From positions 9,689 to 68,975 of the forward strand of contig JAKUTK010000023.1 of the NCBI GenBank assembly GCA_022448005.1: a stretch of 59,287 nt of DNA, given 5' to 3'. Source of the stretch: Pseudomonas sp. GTDB lineage: Bacteria; Pseudomonadota; Gammaproteobacteria; Pseudomonadales; Pseudomonadaceae. The notes beneath the pieces are model-generated. The model was not told the DNA's origin, made no database searches, and saw nothing but the letters and a program-made list of their open reading frames with translations. The translations under genes were made by a program, and so were the position numbers. Shown one piece after another: positions 1 to 8,468 of the stretch (the stretch's first letter is position 1; each line of letters begins with the position of its first letter).

Positions 1-1021
1 GTCTCAGCGAGTTCCAGTTACGGTGACCTGATACTGACGCAACTCTCGGTATGTCCCATCCCATCTCAAAGAGCCTACTGACACCTTCGTGGCGGAGATC
101 ATGGAAGTGCAGATCTTTAATCTGATTTATTGCTATAGCCCTAGACCAGGCCGCCTGAATTGCATCCACCGTATACGGGAAAATCTCTTTGTACTTTCGC
201 GGCATGCTCTGAATCAGCTCCCATGCCTCATCTGGAAGATGGCACCAGACATCGTTACCCCACTTATCACCAGGGTTTTTCATGTCGCGAACTAATACCG
301 CTCGGCGCTTATCATCCAGGTCCGCCCAACGGATGCGGGTGATTTCCTCCTGACGGCGCGTGCTGAACAGCGCGAAGGCTGAGATCTTCGCCATAGGCAT
401 AGATGATGGACGGGACGCATGACTGCGGGAGAATGCCTCAAACAAGTTGTCTAGCTCAGTAATCGTCGGTCTTCGATCCCGCTCACGACTCTTCATTTTG
501 TAGCCAAGCTTTTTCAGTACGAGACGCGCTTGGATCATCGCAGTCTGATCAACCGCGTGACCCCATGCTGCTGACGCAAGTGACAGGACGGCACCTAGGT
601 GGGCCAGATCGTTACCTGCAGTCTGAGGTTTAACTTTTCCACCTTCCGGCCCCATCCTCCATAGCGCAAAATCGACCAACGCATCCTTCGTGATTTGGAT
701 GTCCGAAAATTCACCCAGATAGCTTCGTCCTATCGCTTTCAGCGTTGCTTCCTTCGTTTTGCCAAGCGGCCTTGCCTTGCTGACCTCAGACAAATATTGA
801 TCGATTATGTCTGCAAGGGTTACTGACGATTTCGATAATCGTCGAATTGCGCCCGGCTCGTTTAGCTCAGTCTCACGGCGCTTGGCCCAAACCTCAGCGG
901 CCTTCTTACGCTCGAAGCTCTGACTCTCCTGATAGACTTGCACCCCATCTTTCTTGATACGTATTTGGACGGTGTACATCACCGATCCATCTCGATTCTT
1001 CCTTGTTCTGATCGTGGCCAA
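1..1021 (-). CDS. Tyrosine site-specific integrase (C-terminus cut by window edge)
   Basis: Phage/island tyrosine recombinase that would catalyse integration and excision of a mobile element. Reading the minus strand gives one open frame of about 340 codons that runs off position 1 without a stop. A TTG start at 1021 is preceded by GGAGAGG at 7-nt spacing, and no ATG start fits better. The N-terminus (ATIRTRKNRDGSVMYTVQIR) resembles an arm-binding domain. The catalytic domain shows the first Arg in STRRQEEITRIRW, a Lys in RDMKNPGDKW, HxxR in FHDLRHEG, and the next His in SGHRNW. The nucleophilic Tyr would lie beyond the edge. The gene is divergent from dusA, and its base composition is visibly less GC-rich than the genes to the right, as expected of a mobile element. 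The family assignment is secure. The element it belongs to is not visible. Confidence 0.93.
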   Translation of the reverse strand, partial: MATIRTRKNRDGSVMYTVQIRIKKDGVQVYQESQSFERKKAAEVWAKRRETELNEPGAIRRLSKSSVTLADIIDQYLSEVSKARPLGKTKEATLKAIGRSYLGEFSDIQITKDALVDFALWRMGPEGGKVKPQTAGNDLAHLGAVLSLASAAWGHAVDQTAMIQARLVLKKLGYKMKSRERDRRPTITELDNLFEAFSRSHASRPSSMPMAKISAFALFSTRRQEEITRIRWADLDDKRRAVLVRDMKNPGDKWGNDVWCHLPDEAWELIQSMPRKYKEIFPYTVDAIQAAWSRAIAINQIKDLHFHDLRHEGVSRLFEMGWDIPRVASVSGHRNWNSLR

Positions 1022-1056
1022 TTGGCAGCCTCTCCAGGCGTGGTAAAAGTTTATTC

Positions 1057-1079
1057 TAGGTGGTAAATCTTACCACCTA
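1057..1079. promoter_or_regulatory. Perfect 10-bp inverted repeat between integrase and dusA
   Basis: Arms TAGGTGGTAA and TTACCACCTA are exact reverse complements separated by 3 nt. Related words (TGGTAAAA near 1041, AAACCACTT near 1090, AAACCACC near 1110) flank it, so the 125-bp divergent intergenic region is dense in GGTGGT/ACCACC motifs. It could be an operator for the divergent genes or a set of arm-type integrase binding sites. The repeat is seen directly; either role is inference. Confidence 0.55.
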
Positions 1080-1146
1080 CTAGCAAAAAAACCACTTAAA
1101 CCCACGGAAAACCACCAAAATCCGCCAGAGTATCTTCAACTCTAAA

Positions 1147-2154
1147 ATGACGAAAACCCCTCTAAATCCAGCAATCACGGGCCCTTCTGTAAACAGGCGC
1201 TTCTCCGTCGCGCCGATGATGGATTGGACTGACAGGCACTGTCGGTATTTTCTGCGCCAGCTTTCTCGGCACGCCCTGCTCTACACCGAGATGGTCACCA
1301 CCGGCGCCTTGATCAACGGCGATGCCGAGCGTTTCCTGCGTCATGATGAGGCTGAGCACCCCTTGGCGTTGCAACTTGGCGGCAGTGTGCCCGGTGATCT
1401 CGCCATCTGCGCAAAGATGGCCGAAGCGGCCGGGTACGACGAGATCAATCTCAACGTCGGCTGCCCCAGCGACCGCGTGCAAAACAACCTGATCGGGGCG
1501 TGCCTGATGGGCCATCCGGCACTGGTAGCCGATTGCGTCAAAGCGATGCGAGATGCGGTGTATATTGATGTAACGGTCAAGCACCGCATCGGCATCAACG
1601 GCCGCGACAGCTATGCCGAACTGTGTGATTTCGTTGGGCAGGTGCGAGAAGCGGGCTGTCGGAGTTTTACCGTCCATGCCCGTATTGCGATTCTGGAAGG
1701 ACTCTCACCAAAGGAAAACCGAGAGGTGCCGCCCCTTCGCTATGACGTTGCACAACAGTTGAAGCGAGACTTTCCGGATCTGGAAATCATCCTCAACGGC
1801 GGCATCAAAACGCTGGAGCAATGTGAAGCCCACCTGGAGCAGTTCGACGGTGTGATGCTCGGGCGCGAGGCTTATCACAACCCCTACTTGCTCGCGCAGG
1901 TTGATGCCAGACTGTTTGGCAGTGAAGAACCAGTCATTACCCGAGCCGAAGCATTGAGACGGATGCGCCCCTATATTCAGAATCATCTTGATAGCGGTGG
2001 CTCGATGCATCACGTTACCCGTCACGTACTGGGACTGGGCCAGGGTTTTCCAGGCGCTAGACGGTTTCGCCAGCTGCTGTCGGTCGACATTCACAAAACC
2101 AAGGAGCCGCTCCTGCTGCTCGATCAAGCAACCGGGCTGCTCGAAGGACACTGA
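1147..2154 (+). CDS. dusA: tRNA-dihydrouridine synthase DusA
   Basis: FMN-dependent reductase that converts uridine 20/20a in the tRNA D-loop to dihydrouridine. The 335-residue product has the family N-terminus RRFSVAPMMDWTDRHCR (residues 17-33), the catalytic-Cys segment NLNVGCPSDRVQNN (Cys106), and a C-terminal helical RNA-binding region. No Shine-Dalgarno sequence precedes the ATG, and the first ~14 residues (MTKTPLNPAITGPS) differ from the conserved core. This fits replacement of the native 5' end and promoter by the integrated element on the left. The codons for the conserved N-terminus overlap the region that dusA-specific integrases use as attachment site. The next gene, tal, follows after 125 bp on the same strand. 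Confidence 0.96.
   Translation: MTKTPLNPAITGPSVNRRFSVAPMMDWTDRHCRYFLRQLSRHALLYTEMVTTGALINGDAERFLRHDEAEHPLALQLGGSVPGDLAICAKMAEAAGYDEINLNVGCPSDRVQNNLIGACLMGHPALVADCVKAMRDAVYIDVTVKHRIGINGRDSYAELCDFVGQVREAGCRSFTVHARIAILEGLSPKENREVPPLRYDVAQQLKRDFPDLEIILNGGIKTLEQCEAHLEQFDGVMLGREAYHNPYLLAQVDARLFGSEEPVITRAEALRRMRPYIQNHLDSGGSMHHVTRHVLGLGQGFPGARRFRQLLSVDIHKTKEPLLLLDQATGLLEGH
1190..1245. other. Probable attachment junction (att) in the 5' end of dusA
   Basis: dusA is a known insertion hotspot for tyrosine integrases that recognise its conserved 5' coding segment. Here an integrase gene starts about 125 bp upstream of dusA and points away from it. The conserved stretch coding for RRFSVAPMMDWTD lies at about 1196-1236 and is the likely right-hand att core. 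The second copy should lie at the far end of the element, outside the window, so the exact core cannot be delimited here. The context is seen; the att role is inferred. Confidence 0.55.
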
Positions 2155-2279
2155 GCCAGTCTCGGGGAACACGCGATCGCATTTTCGATCCAACAGCTGC
2201 CACACCCGGACCATCACGATCCAAACTTCGCGATGATAACGGGTTCAAGTTCACGTCAACCAAAGGATAGAGCGTACAC

Positions 2280-3206
2280 ATGACGTCCAAGCTGGAACAA
2301 CTCAAGCAATTCACCACCGTGGTTGCCGACACCGGCGATCTCGACGCCATCGCCCGTCTTCAACCGGTTGATGCCACCACCAATCCTTCGCTTCTGCTCA
2401 AAGCTGCTGCCCTGCCCCGCTACGCCGATCATCTGCAGGCAGCCATGTCCAATTGCAAGGGCGACATCGGCCTCGGCTGCGACCTGTTCGCGGTCGCGGT
2501 TGGGCAGGAGGTGCTGAAGTTGATCCCTGGACGGATCTCTACGGAGGTCGATGCGCGGCTTTCATTCGATACACAAGCCATGATCCAGCGGGGCGAGCGC
2601 TTGATCGGCCTATACGAGCAGGCCGGCGTGTCCCGTGACCGCGTATTGATAAAGCTGGCTTCTACCTGGGAGGGCATCCGTGCGGCTGAGCAGCTGGAAA
2701 AATCAGGCATCCAGACCAACCTGACACTGTTGTTCTCTTTCACCCAGGCGGTGGCGTGTGCCGAGGCCGGTGTATTTTTGATTTCGCCTTTCGTCGGCCG
2801 TATCTACGACTGGTACAAAAAGTCCGAAGGCCGTGACTATATCGGTGACGAAGATCCAGGCGTACAGTCGGTCAGCCGGATTTACGACTACTACAAGACG
2901 CACGGTTACGAGACCGTAGTAATGGGTGCAAGCTTCCGTAATGCGGGTCAGATCGAAGCGTTGGCAGGCTGCGATCGCTTGACGATCAGCCCTGAGTTGC
3001 TCAGCCAGCTAGCACAGGAAGAAGGTACGCTGGAGCGTAAACTGTCCCCCGGACGCGCCTCCGAGCCGCGCATCAGCATGGATGAAGGCAGCTTCCGCTG
3101 GGGATTGAACGAAGATCCGATGGCGACGGAAAAACTGGCCGAGGGAATCCGCCAGTTCGCGCGGGATCAGGAAAAGCTTGAAGCACTCCTGCCAACCAAG
3201 CTGTAG
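2280..3206 (+). CDS. tal: Transaldolase (class I, TalB type)
   Basis: Pentose-phosphate pathway enzyme that transfers a dihydroxyacetone unit from sedoheptulose-7-P to glyceraldehyde-3-P. The 308 residues match the TalB subfamily length. The substrate segment [17 protein letters not shown] (residues 27-43) and the Schiff-base Lys in RVLIKLAST (Lys125) are present, as is the C-terminal region containing [20 protein letters not shown]. The ATG at 2280 is preceded by AAGGA about 12 nt upstream, rather distant but the only candidate. The gene converges on rssC with a single base between the two stop codons, so the two 3' ends share an intergenic space of essentially zero. Confidence 0.96.
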   Translation: MTSKLEQLKQFTTVVADTGDLDAIARLQPVDATTNPSLLLKAAALPRYADHLQAAMSNCKGDIGLGCDLFAVAVGQEVLKLIPGRISTEVDARLSFDTQAMIQRGERLIGLYEQAGVSRDRVLIKLASTWEGIRAAEQLEKSGIQTNLTLLFSFTQAVACAEAGVFLISPFVGRIYDWYKKSEGRDYIGDEDPGVQSVSRIYDYYKTHGYETVVMGASFRNAGQIEALAGCDRLTISPELLSQLAQEEGTLERKLSPGRASEPRISMDEGSFRWGLNEDPMATEKLAEGIRQFARDQEKLEALLPTKL

Positions 3207-3207
3207 C

Positions 3208-3690
3208 TCAGGACCGCTCCAACGCTGTCACGAGGTCGCGAAACGCCTCGCGGTTCGATTCGTTGAGGCTCATCAGAATACGGTGAGCCTCCAGCACCTT
3301 GCCCTTTACGATCTCCTCGGACTGATCCTGGCTCGGCAGATCGGCCAGTTGCTCAGGCGACGGCAGCGGCTGATCAACGATATTGAACACCTGATCGAAA
3401 CCCATAGATTGCAACAGACGTGTGATGTCTTCATGGGTGGTAACCAATGTCGGCAGCATGCCGACTTTCTGCCGCGAAAGAATCGAAAGTTTGGCGAGCA
3501 GACCGAGCGTGGTGCTGTCGATGCTGCGGCTCTCAGTGAGATCGATAACGATCACTGAGAAATTACGCGAAGAGAAGATCTTCTCGATCGTTGCATCCAG
3601 CGCCGAGCAAAGCGTCAGACGGATTTCACCGACGAACTTGAGCACAAACGTGCCGTTCTGCTCAGCGAACTGGATCTTACCCGTGCTCAT
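3208..3690 (-). CDS. rssC: STAS-domain anti-anti-sigma factor (RssC type)
   Basis: 160-residue cytoplasmic protein with an N-terminal STAS fold (about 1-105), including the segment VIDLTESRSIDSTTLGLLAKL with the conserved Asp-Ser phosphorylation region (IDSTT). This fold is typical of antagonists of serine-kinase anti-sigma factors. It ends with a ~50-residue acidic/helical tail. Its start overlaps the end of the upstream response-regulator phosphatase by 4 nt (both minus strand), so the two are translationally coupled. The phosphatase most likely dephosphorylates this STAS protein, in line with the Pseudomonas RssB/RssC pair. The symbol comes from synteny and domain match, not from a search. 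Confidence 0.85.
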   Translation of the reverse strand: MSTGKIQFAEQNGTFVLKFVGEIRLTLCSALDATIEKIFSSRNFSVIVIDLTESRSIDSTTLGLLAKLSILSRQKVGMLPTLVTTHEDITRLLQSMGFDQVFNIVDQPLPSPEQLADLPSQDQSEEIVKGKVLEAHRILMSLNESNREAFRDLVTALERS

Positions 3691-4871
3691 GCAAGGTTCC
3701 TGCTCAATACCAACAGCGCGATGTCATCGGGCATATCCTCCAGATCGGCTAGGCCCAACACCCGCTGGAGCCCCACCAGCGTACCGCCTGCTTCGCGAAT
3801 CAATCCGGGTAGCCCGGCCTCTTTATCTTTGAGGGTCTCGCCGGGCAAAAGGTCCAAAATGCCATCGGAAAGTAGCGTGAGACTGAAAGACTCAGGCAAT
3901 TCGATCTCGTAATTGTCGTAGGTTGCTTCGACGAACAAACCAACCGGCAAACCTTTTCCTTCGAGATATTTTGCAGCACCGTTGGCGTATAACACCGGCA
4001 TCGGCAGGTGACCGCCGATACTGTAATGCAGGACGTTGCGCTCCTGATCAATCACGCCGCCCAACATCGTGACGTGCTTGCCGAGCTTGCAGTTGATCAA
4101 ACCGCGATTGATGTGATCGAGCACCTCGGACGGCTTAAAAGCGCGTAACGTTCTGCCCCGTCGAGACTCGTAGAGCAACCGCGTGGTCATGAACTTGAGC
4201 AGGACGGTGACGAACGCAGAAGAGGCCCCGTGGCCGGAAACATCCGCCAAGTAGAAGCCGATGCGGTGCTCGTCCACTCGAAAGTAATCGACGAAATCAC
4301 CCGAGAGGTACAGCGACGGGATGATCTGATGGGCGAACTGGAACTCGTCAAGGCTGCAGGGTGTGACCGGCAGCATGTTCATCTGCACCTGCCGACCAGC
4401 ATCTTGATCTTCCTGAAGAAGATGCAAGCTCGCCTGTAGGTCGCGATTAGCCGTCTCCAGCTGTTCACGGTAGCGCCGGTTTTCCAATCGCAAGCGTGAA
4501 CGATCAAGGGCCCGACGTACCGAGTGCTCAAGCATCGCCAGGTCTTCAAGGGGCTTGATCAGATAGTCGGCAGCGCCCAACCGCAGGGCTTCGACCGCAT
4601 CACTCATCACGCCGGCCCCTGACACCACGATCACGGGCAGGTCAGTCTGACGCTCGCTGATCAGTCGGATGAGCTCCAGGCCATCCATCTGCGGCATGCG
4701 CAGGTCGCAAATCACCAGATCAGGGTGTTCCGCGTCGAACAGCTCCATACCGCGCGGTCCGCTAGGCGCCTGCAACACCTTGAAACCACTGTCATCCAGA
4801 TAGGCAGCCAGGCTGGCTCGTACCACATCGTCGTCATCTATGATCAGCAGCGTCGCGCTTGGGTTATGCAT
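3687..4871 (-). CDS. rssB: Response regulator with PP2C-type phosphatase output (RssB)
   Basis: Receiver domain (residues ~7-120; acidic pocket IIDDDD, phospho-acceptor Asp56 in VICDLRMP, Lys in YLIKPLED), then a coiled-coil linker (~125-175, ENRRYREQLETANRDLQASL), then a SpoIIE/PP2C phosphatase domain with the metal-binding motifs LSGDFVDYF, LADVSGHGASSAFV and LLSDGILDLL. The total is 394 residues from the ATG at 4871. The frame is open upstream to 4937, but MHNPSATLLIIDDD is the conserved beginning of such proteins and the extra 22 residues have no domain character. This is the first gene of the rssB-rssC operon. A phosphorylation-controlled phosphatase acting on the adjacent STAS protein suggests partner switching that affects stationary-phase sigma activity. 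The domain calls are firm; the sigma-factor target is inference. Confidence 0.9.
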   Translation of the reverse strand: MHNPSATLLIIDDDDVVRASLAAYLDDSGFKVLQAPSGPRGMELFDAEHPDLVICDLRMPQMDGLELIRLISERQTDLPVIVVSGAGVMSDAVEALRLGAADYLIKPLEDLAMLEHSVRRALDRSRLRLENRRYREQLETANRDLQASLHLLQEDQDAGRQVQMNMLPVTPCSLDEFQFAHQIIPSLYLSGDFVDYFRVDEHRIGFYLADVSGHGASSAFVTVLLKFMTTRLLYESRRGRTLRAFKPSEVLDHINRGLINCKLGKHVTMLGGVIDQERNVLHYSIGGHLPMPVLYANGAAKYLEGKGLPVGLFVEATYDNYEIELPESFSLTLLSDGILDLLPGETLKDKEAGLPGLIREAGGTLVGLQRVLGLADLEDMPDDIALLVLSRNLA

Positions 4872-5075
4872 GTTCCTACCAGGCGGTATCGCCAGGATGA
4901 TTGGCGAAAGCATAGGCCCTGCGCGAGCGCCGGGCATGGGATCGTTTCAAGGCGCAGACGGTACTCCCATACGATCGGCGTTTCAAGCCAGGCACGGTCG
5001 CTCCGCCTGTCCTTTACAGCCCGAATTGACGGGCGTTATAAGAACTGACGAAACAAAAACTCAGAGGACGAAACA

Positions 5076-5375
5076 ATGACCCAGCGAGATCGGGACTACA
5101 GTGAAAAACGCGACTTCATTCGCATGCAGGTCGAGACCGCAATCATCCTGATGCAGGGTGACCAGCGCTATCAAGCAACCTGCCTGGACCTTTCGAGCAC
5201 AGGGATGCAGGTGGTCGCAGCGACGAGTTTGCAAATGGGTGACAAGGTCCAAGTGCACATTCCTTCGGAGCACAGCGAACTGAAGGGACTCGATGCCGAA
5301 ACAGAAGTGGTACGGGTCGGCAACCACGAAGACGGACGACAGAGCCTTGGGCTGGCAATCCTTTCAATGAAGTGA
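5076..5375 (+). CDS. PilZ-domain protein
   Basis: A single PilZ domain, 99 residues. The c-di-GMP-binding signature is intact: the RxxxR element in EKRDFIRMQ and the D/NxSxxG element in LDLSSTGMQV, followed by a short beta barrel. It therefore probably acts as a small cytoplasmic c-di-GMP receptor or adaptor with no output domain of its own. It is divergent from rssB (about 200 bp between the starts) and convergent with the first mlaA gene. The start ATG at 5076 has AGAGGACGAAACA upstream (AGAGGA at a spacing of about 8 nt). Confidence 0.88.
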   Translation: MTQRDRDYSEKRDFIRMQVETAIILMQGDQRYQATCLDLSSTGMQVVAATSLQMGDKVQVHIPSEHSELKGLDAETEVVRVGNHEDGRQSLGLAILSMK

Positions 5376-5468
5376 CTTTCGCTGAGGTGAAAACACTTCG
5401 GAACAATAAGGCGCGAAGAAACCAGCGAACCGCATCGGCACTGGCCAATGCGGTCCGCAGTAGTCTCG

Positions 5469-6170
5469 TCAGAAGTCGTCTTCGACCTGACCATCCTGCG
5501 TGCGGAATTCGCGATTCTGCAGGTAGGCGTTACGCACGAAGATATACCGGTCGCCGGTGATCATTTTTTCCGCCGAGAGCAGAGCGGCACGCATATCCAC
5601 CACGTTGACGGCGCGGGTCACGTTGCGTGTCGGCACATGGTCGATATGCGGATACGGCTGCAGGAAAGAGTCCGGCACGCGTCCAGCCGCATCGCGCACA
5701 GTGCTTGGCCCCAACAGCGGCAACACGACATAAGGGCCACTGCCAAGACCCCACGCGCCAAGCGTCTGCCCAAAATCTTCATCGTTTTTCTGCAAGCCCA
5801 TACGGGTTGCGACATCGAAGAAGCCCAAGACACCGAAAGTGCTGTTGAACAAGATGCGGCTGGTGTCGATGCCCGCGTCACGAACCTTACCCTGCAGCAG
5901 GTCATTGGTCAGAACCACGACATCACCGAGATTGCTGAATACATTGCCAATGCCGTCTTCGATAAAGTTTGGTGTGATCTTCTGATAACCCTGCGCAAGC
6001 GGCTTGAGCGTATAGGTATCGACTTTGTCGTTGAAGGTGAAGATCGCGCGATTCACGCCTTCCCAGGGGTCTTGCTCAGCTGCCTGGAGCGATGATGCGC
6101 CAAACACGGCCAGTGCCGTCACCAGCGTTGTCCTGAAGTAACCCACCCAATCCTTGCCGATGACTTGCAT
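5469..6170 (-). CDS. mlaA: MlaA/VacJ-family outer-membrane phospholipid protein (paralogue 1)
   Basis: Component of the Mla system, which removes phospholipids from the outer leaflet of the outer membrane. 233 residues. The N-terminal hydrophobic stretch LVTALAVFGASSLQAA ends in an AxA-type signal-peptidase I site and has no Cys lipobox, unlike the E. coli lipoprotein MlaA. The family core is complete: DPWEGVNRAIFTFNDKVD, a middle part with NLGDVVVLTNDLLQGK, ATRMGLQKNDEDFGQTLG, and GPYVVLPLLGPSTVRDAAG. No other mla gene (mlaB-F) is adjacent, so it stands alone. A second MlaA protein is encoded at 46998-47768. MlaA identity is secure; the non-lipoprotein anchoring is read from the sequence. 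Confidence 0.93.
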   Translation of the reverse strand: MQVIGKDWVGYFRTTLVTALAVFGASSLQAAEQDPWEGVNRAIFTFNDKVDTYTLKPLAQGYQKITPNFIEDGIGNVFSNLGDVVVLTNDLLQGKVRDAGIDTSRILFNSTFGVLGFFDVATRMGLQKNDEDFGQTLGAWGLGSGPYVVLPLLGPSTVRDAAGRVPDSFLQPYPHIDHVPTRNVTRAVNVVDMRAALLSAEKMITGDRYIFVRNAYLQNREFRTQDGQVEDDF

Positions 6171-6391
6171 CGCGGCCCTCTCCTATTTCGAATGGGGGCA
6201 ATTGCCCAACAAAGCGCAGCAGTATAAAGCGATAACGGCCAGTTCCGGCAGCGGGCAGACACACGGAACCCCTACGGATTTATGCAGACTCATTGAGACT
6301 CAAAAGCAAGGACAAGCCCAGCACGCTGGTTTACCCTTCTCACATCAAGCGCTGGCGACTTTGCCATACGACAAACCAAGAGGGTAGCAAC

Positions 6392-6661
6392 ATGCCGGAA
6401 CATGATCTGCAGTCGCAGCTAGCAGAGCTGCGTAGTCAACTGGCCCAGGACACACCGCTTACCGAAGAAGAGCGCGCGTCGCTGCAGGTGATTGCCCATG
6501 ACATTGAGGTGCGGCTTGCCAACCAAGGCGTAGTCGACCATCAGAACGATTCGCTGGTCGATGGCGTCAATTTGGCCGTCGAGCGTTTTGAGGTCAGCCA
6601 CCCGAACACGGCAATGACACTGCGCAACATCATGCAGACCTTGGCGAACATGGGCATCTGA
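6392..6661 (+). CDS. DUF4404-family small protein
   Basis: 89 residues, mostly alpha-helical and acidic, starting MPEHDLQSQLAELRSQLAQD, with heptad-like leucine spacing in the first 50 residues. The end, VERFEVSHPNTAMTLRNIMQTLANMGI, is the most recognisable part of the DUF4404 family of pseudomonads. The function is unknown. The ATG at 6392 is chosen over an upstream in-frame ATG at 6293 because AGAGGGTAGCAAC lies just before it and the upstream residues look non-coding. There is no signal peptide or membrane segment. It converges on queF across a perfect palindrome at 6684-6705. Confidence 0.8.
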   Translation: MPEHDLQSQLAELRSQLAQDTPLTEEERASLQVIAHDIEVRLANQGVVDHQNDSLVDGVNLAVERFEVSHPNTAMTLRNIMQTLANMGI

Positions 6662-6683
6662 GCGAAACCTGCTAAGGCCATCG

Positions 6684-6705
6684 GAGCGTGAACGCGTTCA
6701 CGCTC
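6684..6705. terminator. Perfect 22-bp palindrome between convergent genes (terminator-like hairpin)
   Basis: Half-site GAGCGTGAACG is followed immediately by its reverse complement, between the DUF4404 gene (+) and queF (-). The palindrome folds into a strong hairpin on either strand but lacks a U-tract. It could be a bidirectional transcription barrier or a protein-binding site. Confidence 0.45.
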
Positions 6706-6719
6706 TACCATCGCAGCGG

Positions 6720-7550
6720 TTATTGCCGAACTAACCGGCGGTTGTCTGGCGACACGGACTCGGTGCTACGGTAGGGATTGATATCCAAGCCGCCGCGGCG
6801 CACATAGCGCGCATGCACACTGAGTCGCTCTGGCGTCAGCACGCGCTGCAAGTCGAGAAAGATTCGCTCGACGCACTGTTCATGAAAATCAGCGTGCTGG
6901 CGAAAGCTCACCAGGTAGGCAAGCAGGCTGCCGTGATCCAGCGCAGCGCCTCGGTACTCGATTACCACTGTGCCCCAGTCCGGCTGGCCAGTGACAGGGC
7001 AGTTGGATTTGAGCAGATGGCTGTAGATGCGCTCGTCCACCTGACGTTCAGGGTCGCTGCTCAGCACTCTTGGCCGCGGCGAATCGTATTGCCGAATCTC
7101 GATATCCAGATCATCTATACAGTGCCCGTCTAGCGGCGCGATCCCCTCCTCGGCAACTTCATCCAACGTGCGCAAGCGAACGCTGACGGGCTTACCCGCT
7201 GCGGCTGATAAGTCCCGCGTCATCACCTCCAAAAGCGCTTCCCGACTCTCGAAGACCGATTGGTTCAGCGAGTTGAGATAAAGCTTGAATGACTTGGATT
7301 CGATGATATTTGGCGAGTCGGCTGGAATGCTGAATTCACCAATGGCCACCACCGGCTTGCCAGACGGCAACAGCCAGGACAGCTCATAGCAGTTCCAGAT
7401 ATCGACGCCACCATAGGGTAAGGACTCGGCCGTCAGCCCTAGCTCAGCCCACTTCGGTGCGCGAGGAATGGGAAAGAGCTGCTCGGGGCTGTACGTCGCG
7501 ACATAGGCGCTGGATTTGCCCAGCGGCGACAGTTCGGCGGGGTGCTGCAT
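6720..7550 (-). CDS. queF: NADPH-dependent 7-cyano-7-deazaguanine reductase QueF
   Basis: Reduces the nitrile preQ0 to the amine preQ1 in queuosine biosynthesis. With the start at 7550 ([14 protein letters not shown]) the protein has 276 residues, the long two-domain form typical of gammaproteobacteria. The QueF motif [14 protein letters not shown] (residues 84-97) and the catalytic segment [12 protein letters not shown], with the thioimide-forming Cys184 and Asp191, are intact. The frame is open 10 residues further upstream, but those residues are not family-like. No other queuosine gene is adjacent. Confidence 0.95.
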   Translation of the reverse strand: MQHPAELSPLGKSSAYVATYSPEQLFPIPRAPKWAELGLTAESLPYGGVDIWNCYELSWLLPSGKPVVAIGEFSIPADSPNIIESKSFKLYLNSLNQSVFESREALLEVMTRDLSAAAGKPVSVRLRTLDEVAEEGIAPLDGHCIDDLDIEIRQYDSPRPRVLSSDPERQVDERIYSHLLKSNCPVTGQPDWGTVVIEYRGAALDHGSLLAYLVSFRQHADFHEQCVERIFLDLQRVLTPERLSVHARYVRRGGLDINPYRSTESVSPDNRRLVRQ

Positions 7551-7688
7551 GGCGGGGACCTGTACGAAAAATGACCGCAAGTGTAGCGGTTCCCGCGTGG
7601 TTTATCACCGCGCCTGCTCATAGGGCCTATGACTGGCCGTCAGACCAAGCGCAACAACTACTGTCGATGGAAGTGCTTGGCGCGATGA

Positions 7689-8468
7689 CTACTGGCGCAT
7701 GCCTCGGCCACTTTTAAGCAGATGAATGCACAACAGGTACATGAGTACTGCCGCCACGGCCATGAAACTGATCGCAATGCTTATACGGATGTCCGAAACC
7801 CCCAAAATGCCGTAACGGAACGCATTGACCATGTGCAGGATCGGGTTGGCCAGCGACAGCGTCTGCCAGAACGGCGACAGCAGGTTGATCGAATAGAACA
7901 CGCCGCCCAAGTAGGTCAGCGGAGTCAACACGAAGGTTGGAATGATCGAAATATCATCGAAGTTGCGGGCGTACACCGCGTTGATGAAGCCGCCGAAGGC
8001 AAAGATCGTCGACGTCAGCGTAATCACCAGAAGCGTCACGCCCAGATGATGCACCTGCAGATCGGTGAAGAACATCGACAGCAGCGTTACGATCAACGCT
8101 ACCGCCAGCCCGCGGGTAATGCCACCCAGAGCGAAGCCAATCAGGATCACATGAGGCGATACTGGCGAAACCAGGAGCTCTTCGATCGATCGCTGGAACT
8201 TGCTGCTGAAGAAGCTGGAAACCACGTTGCTATAAGAGTTGGTGATCACCGACATCATGATCAGCCCCGGCACGATGTACTGCATGTAAGTGAAGCCATC
8301 CATCTCGCCAATCCGCGCGCCGATCAGGTTTCCGAAGATGACGAAATACAGCACCATGGTGATCGCTGGTGGCAGCAGTGTCTGCGGCCAAATGCGCGTG
8401 TAGCGGCGAATCTCGCGGTGGACGATGGTCTGCAACGCGACCAGATTGGGCCGAAGTTCTGCGTTCAT
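7689..8468 (-). CDS. ABC-2 type transporter permease (YadH-like)
   Basis: Integral membrane permease, 259 residues, with about six hydrophobic segments (the first near residues 28-50, the last near 232-252). It shows the ABC-2 signature region of exporters (YMQYIVPGLIMMSVITNSYSNV). Its start overlaps the end of the ATPase gene by 4 nt on the same strand, so the two form a coupled two-gene exporter resembling YadG/YadH and drug or polysaccharide exporters. The substrate is unknown. No accessory HlyD-type protein is nearby. Confidence 0.9.
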   Translation of the reverse strand: MNAELRPNLVALQTIVHREIRRYTRIWPQTLLPPAITMVLYFVIFGNLIGARIGEMDGFTYMQYIVPGLIMMSVITNSYSNVVSSFFSSKFQRSIEELLVSPVSPHVILIGFALGGITRGLAVALIVTLLSMFFTDLQVHHLGVTLLVITLTSTIFAFGGFINAVYARNFDDISIIPTFVLTPLTYLGGVFYSINLLSPFWQTLSLANPILHMVNAFRYGILGVSDIRISIAISFMAVAAVLMYLLCIHLLKSGRGMRQ

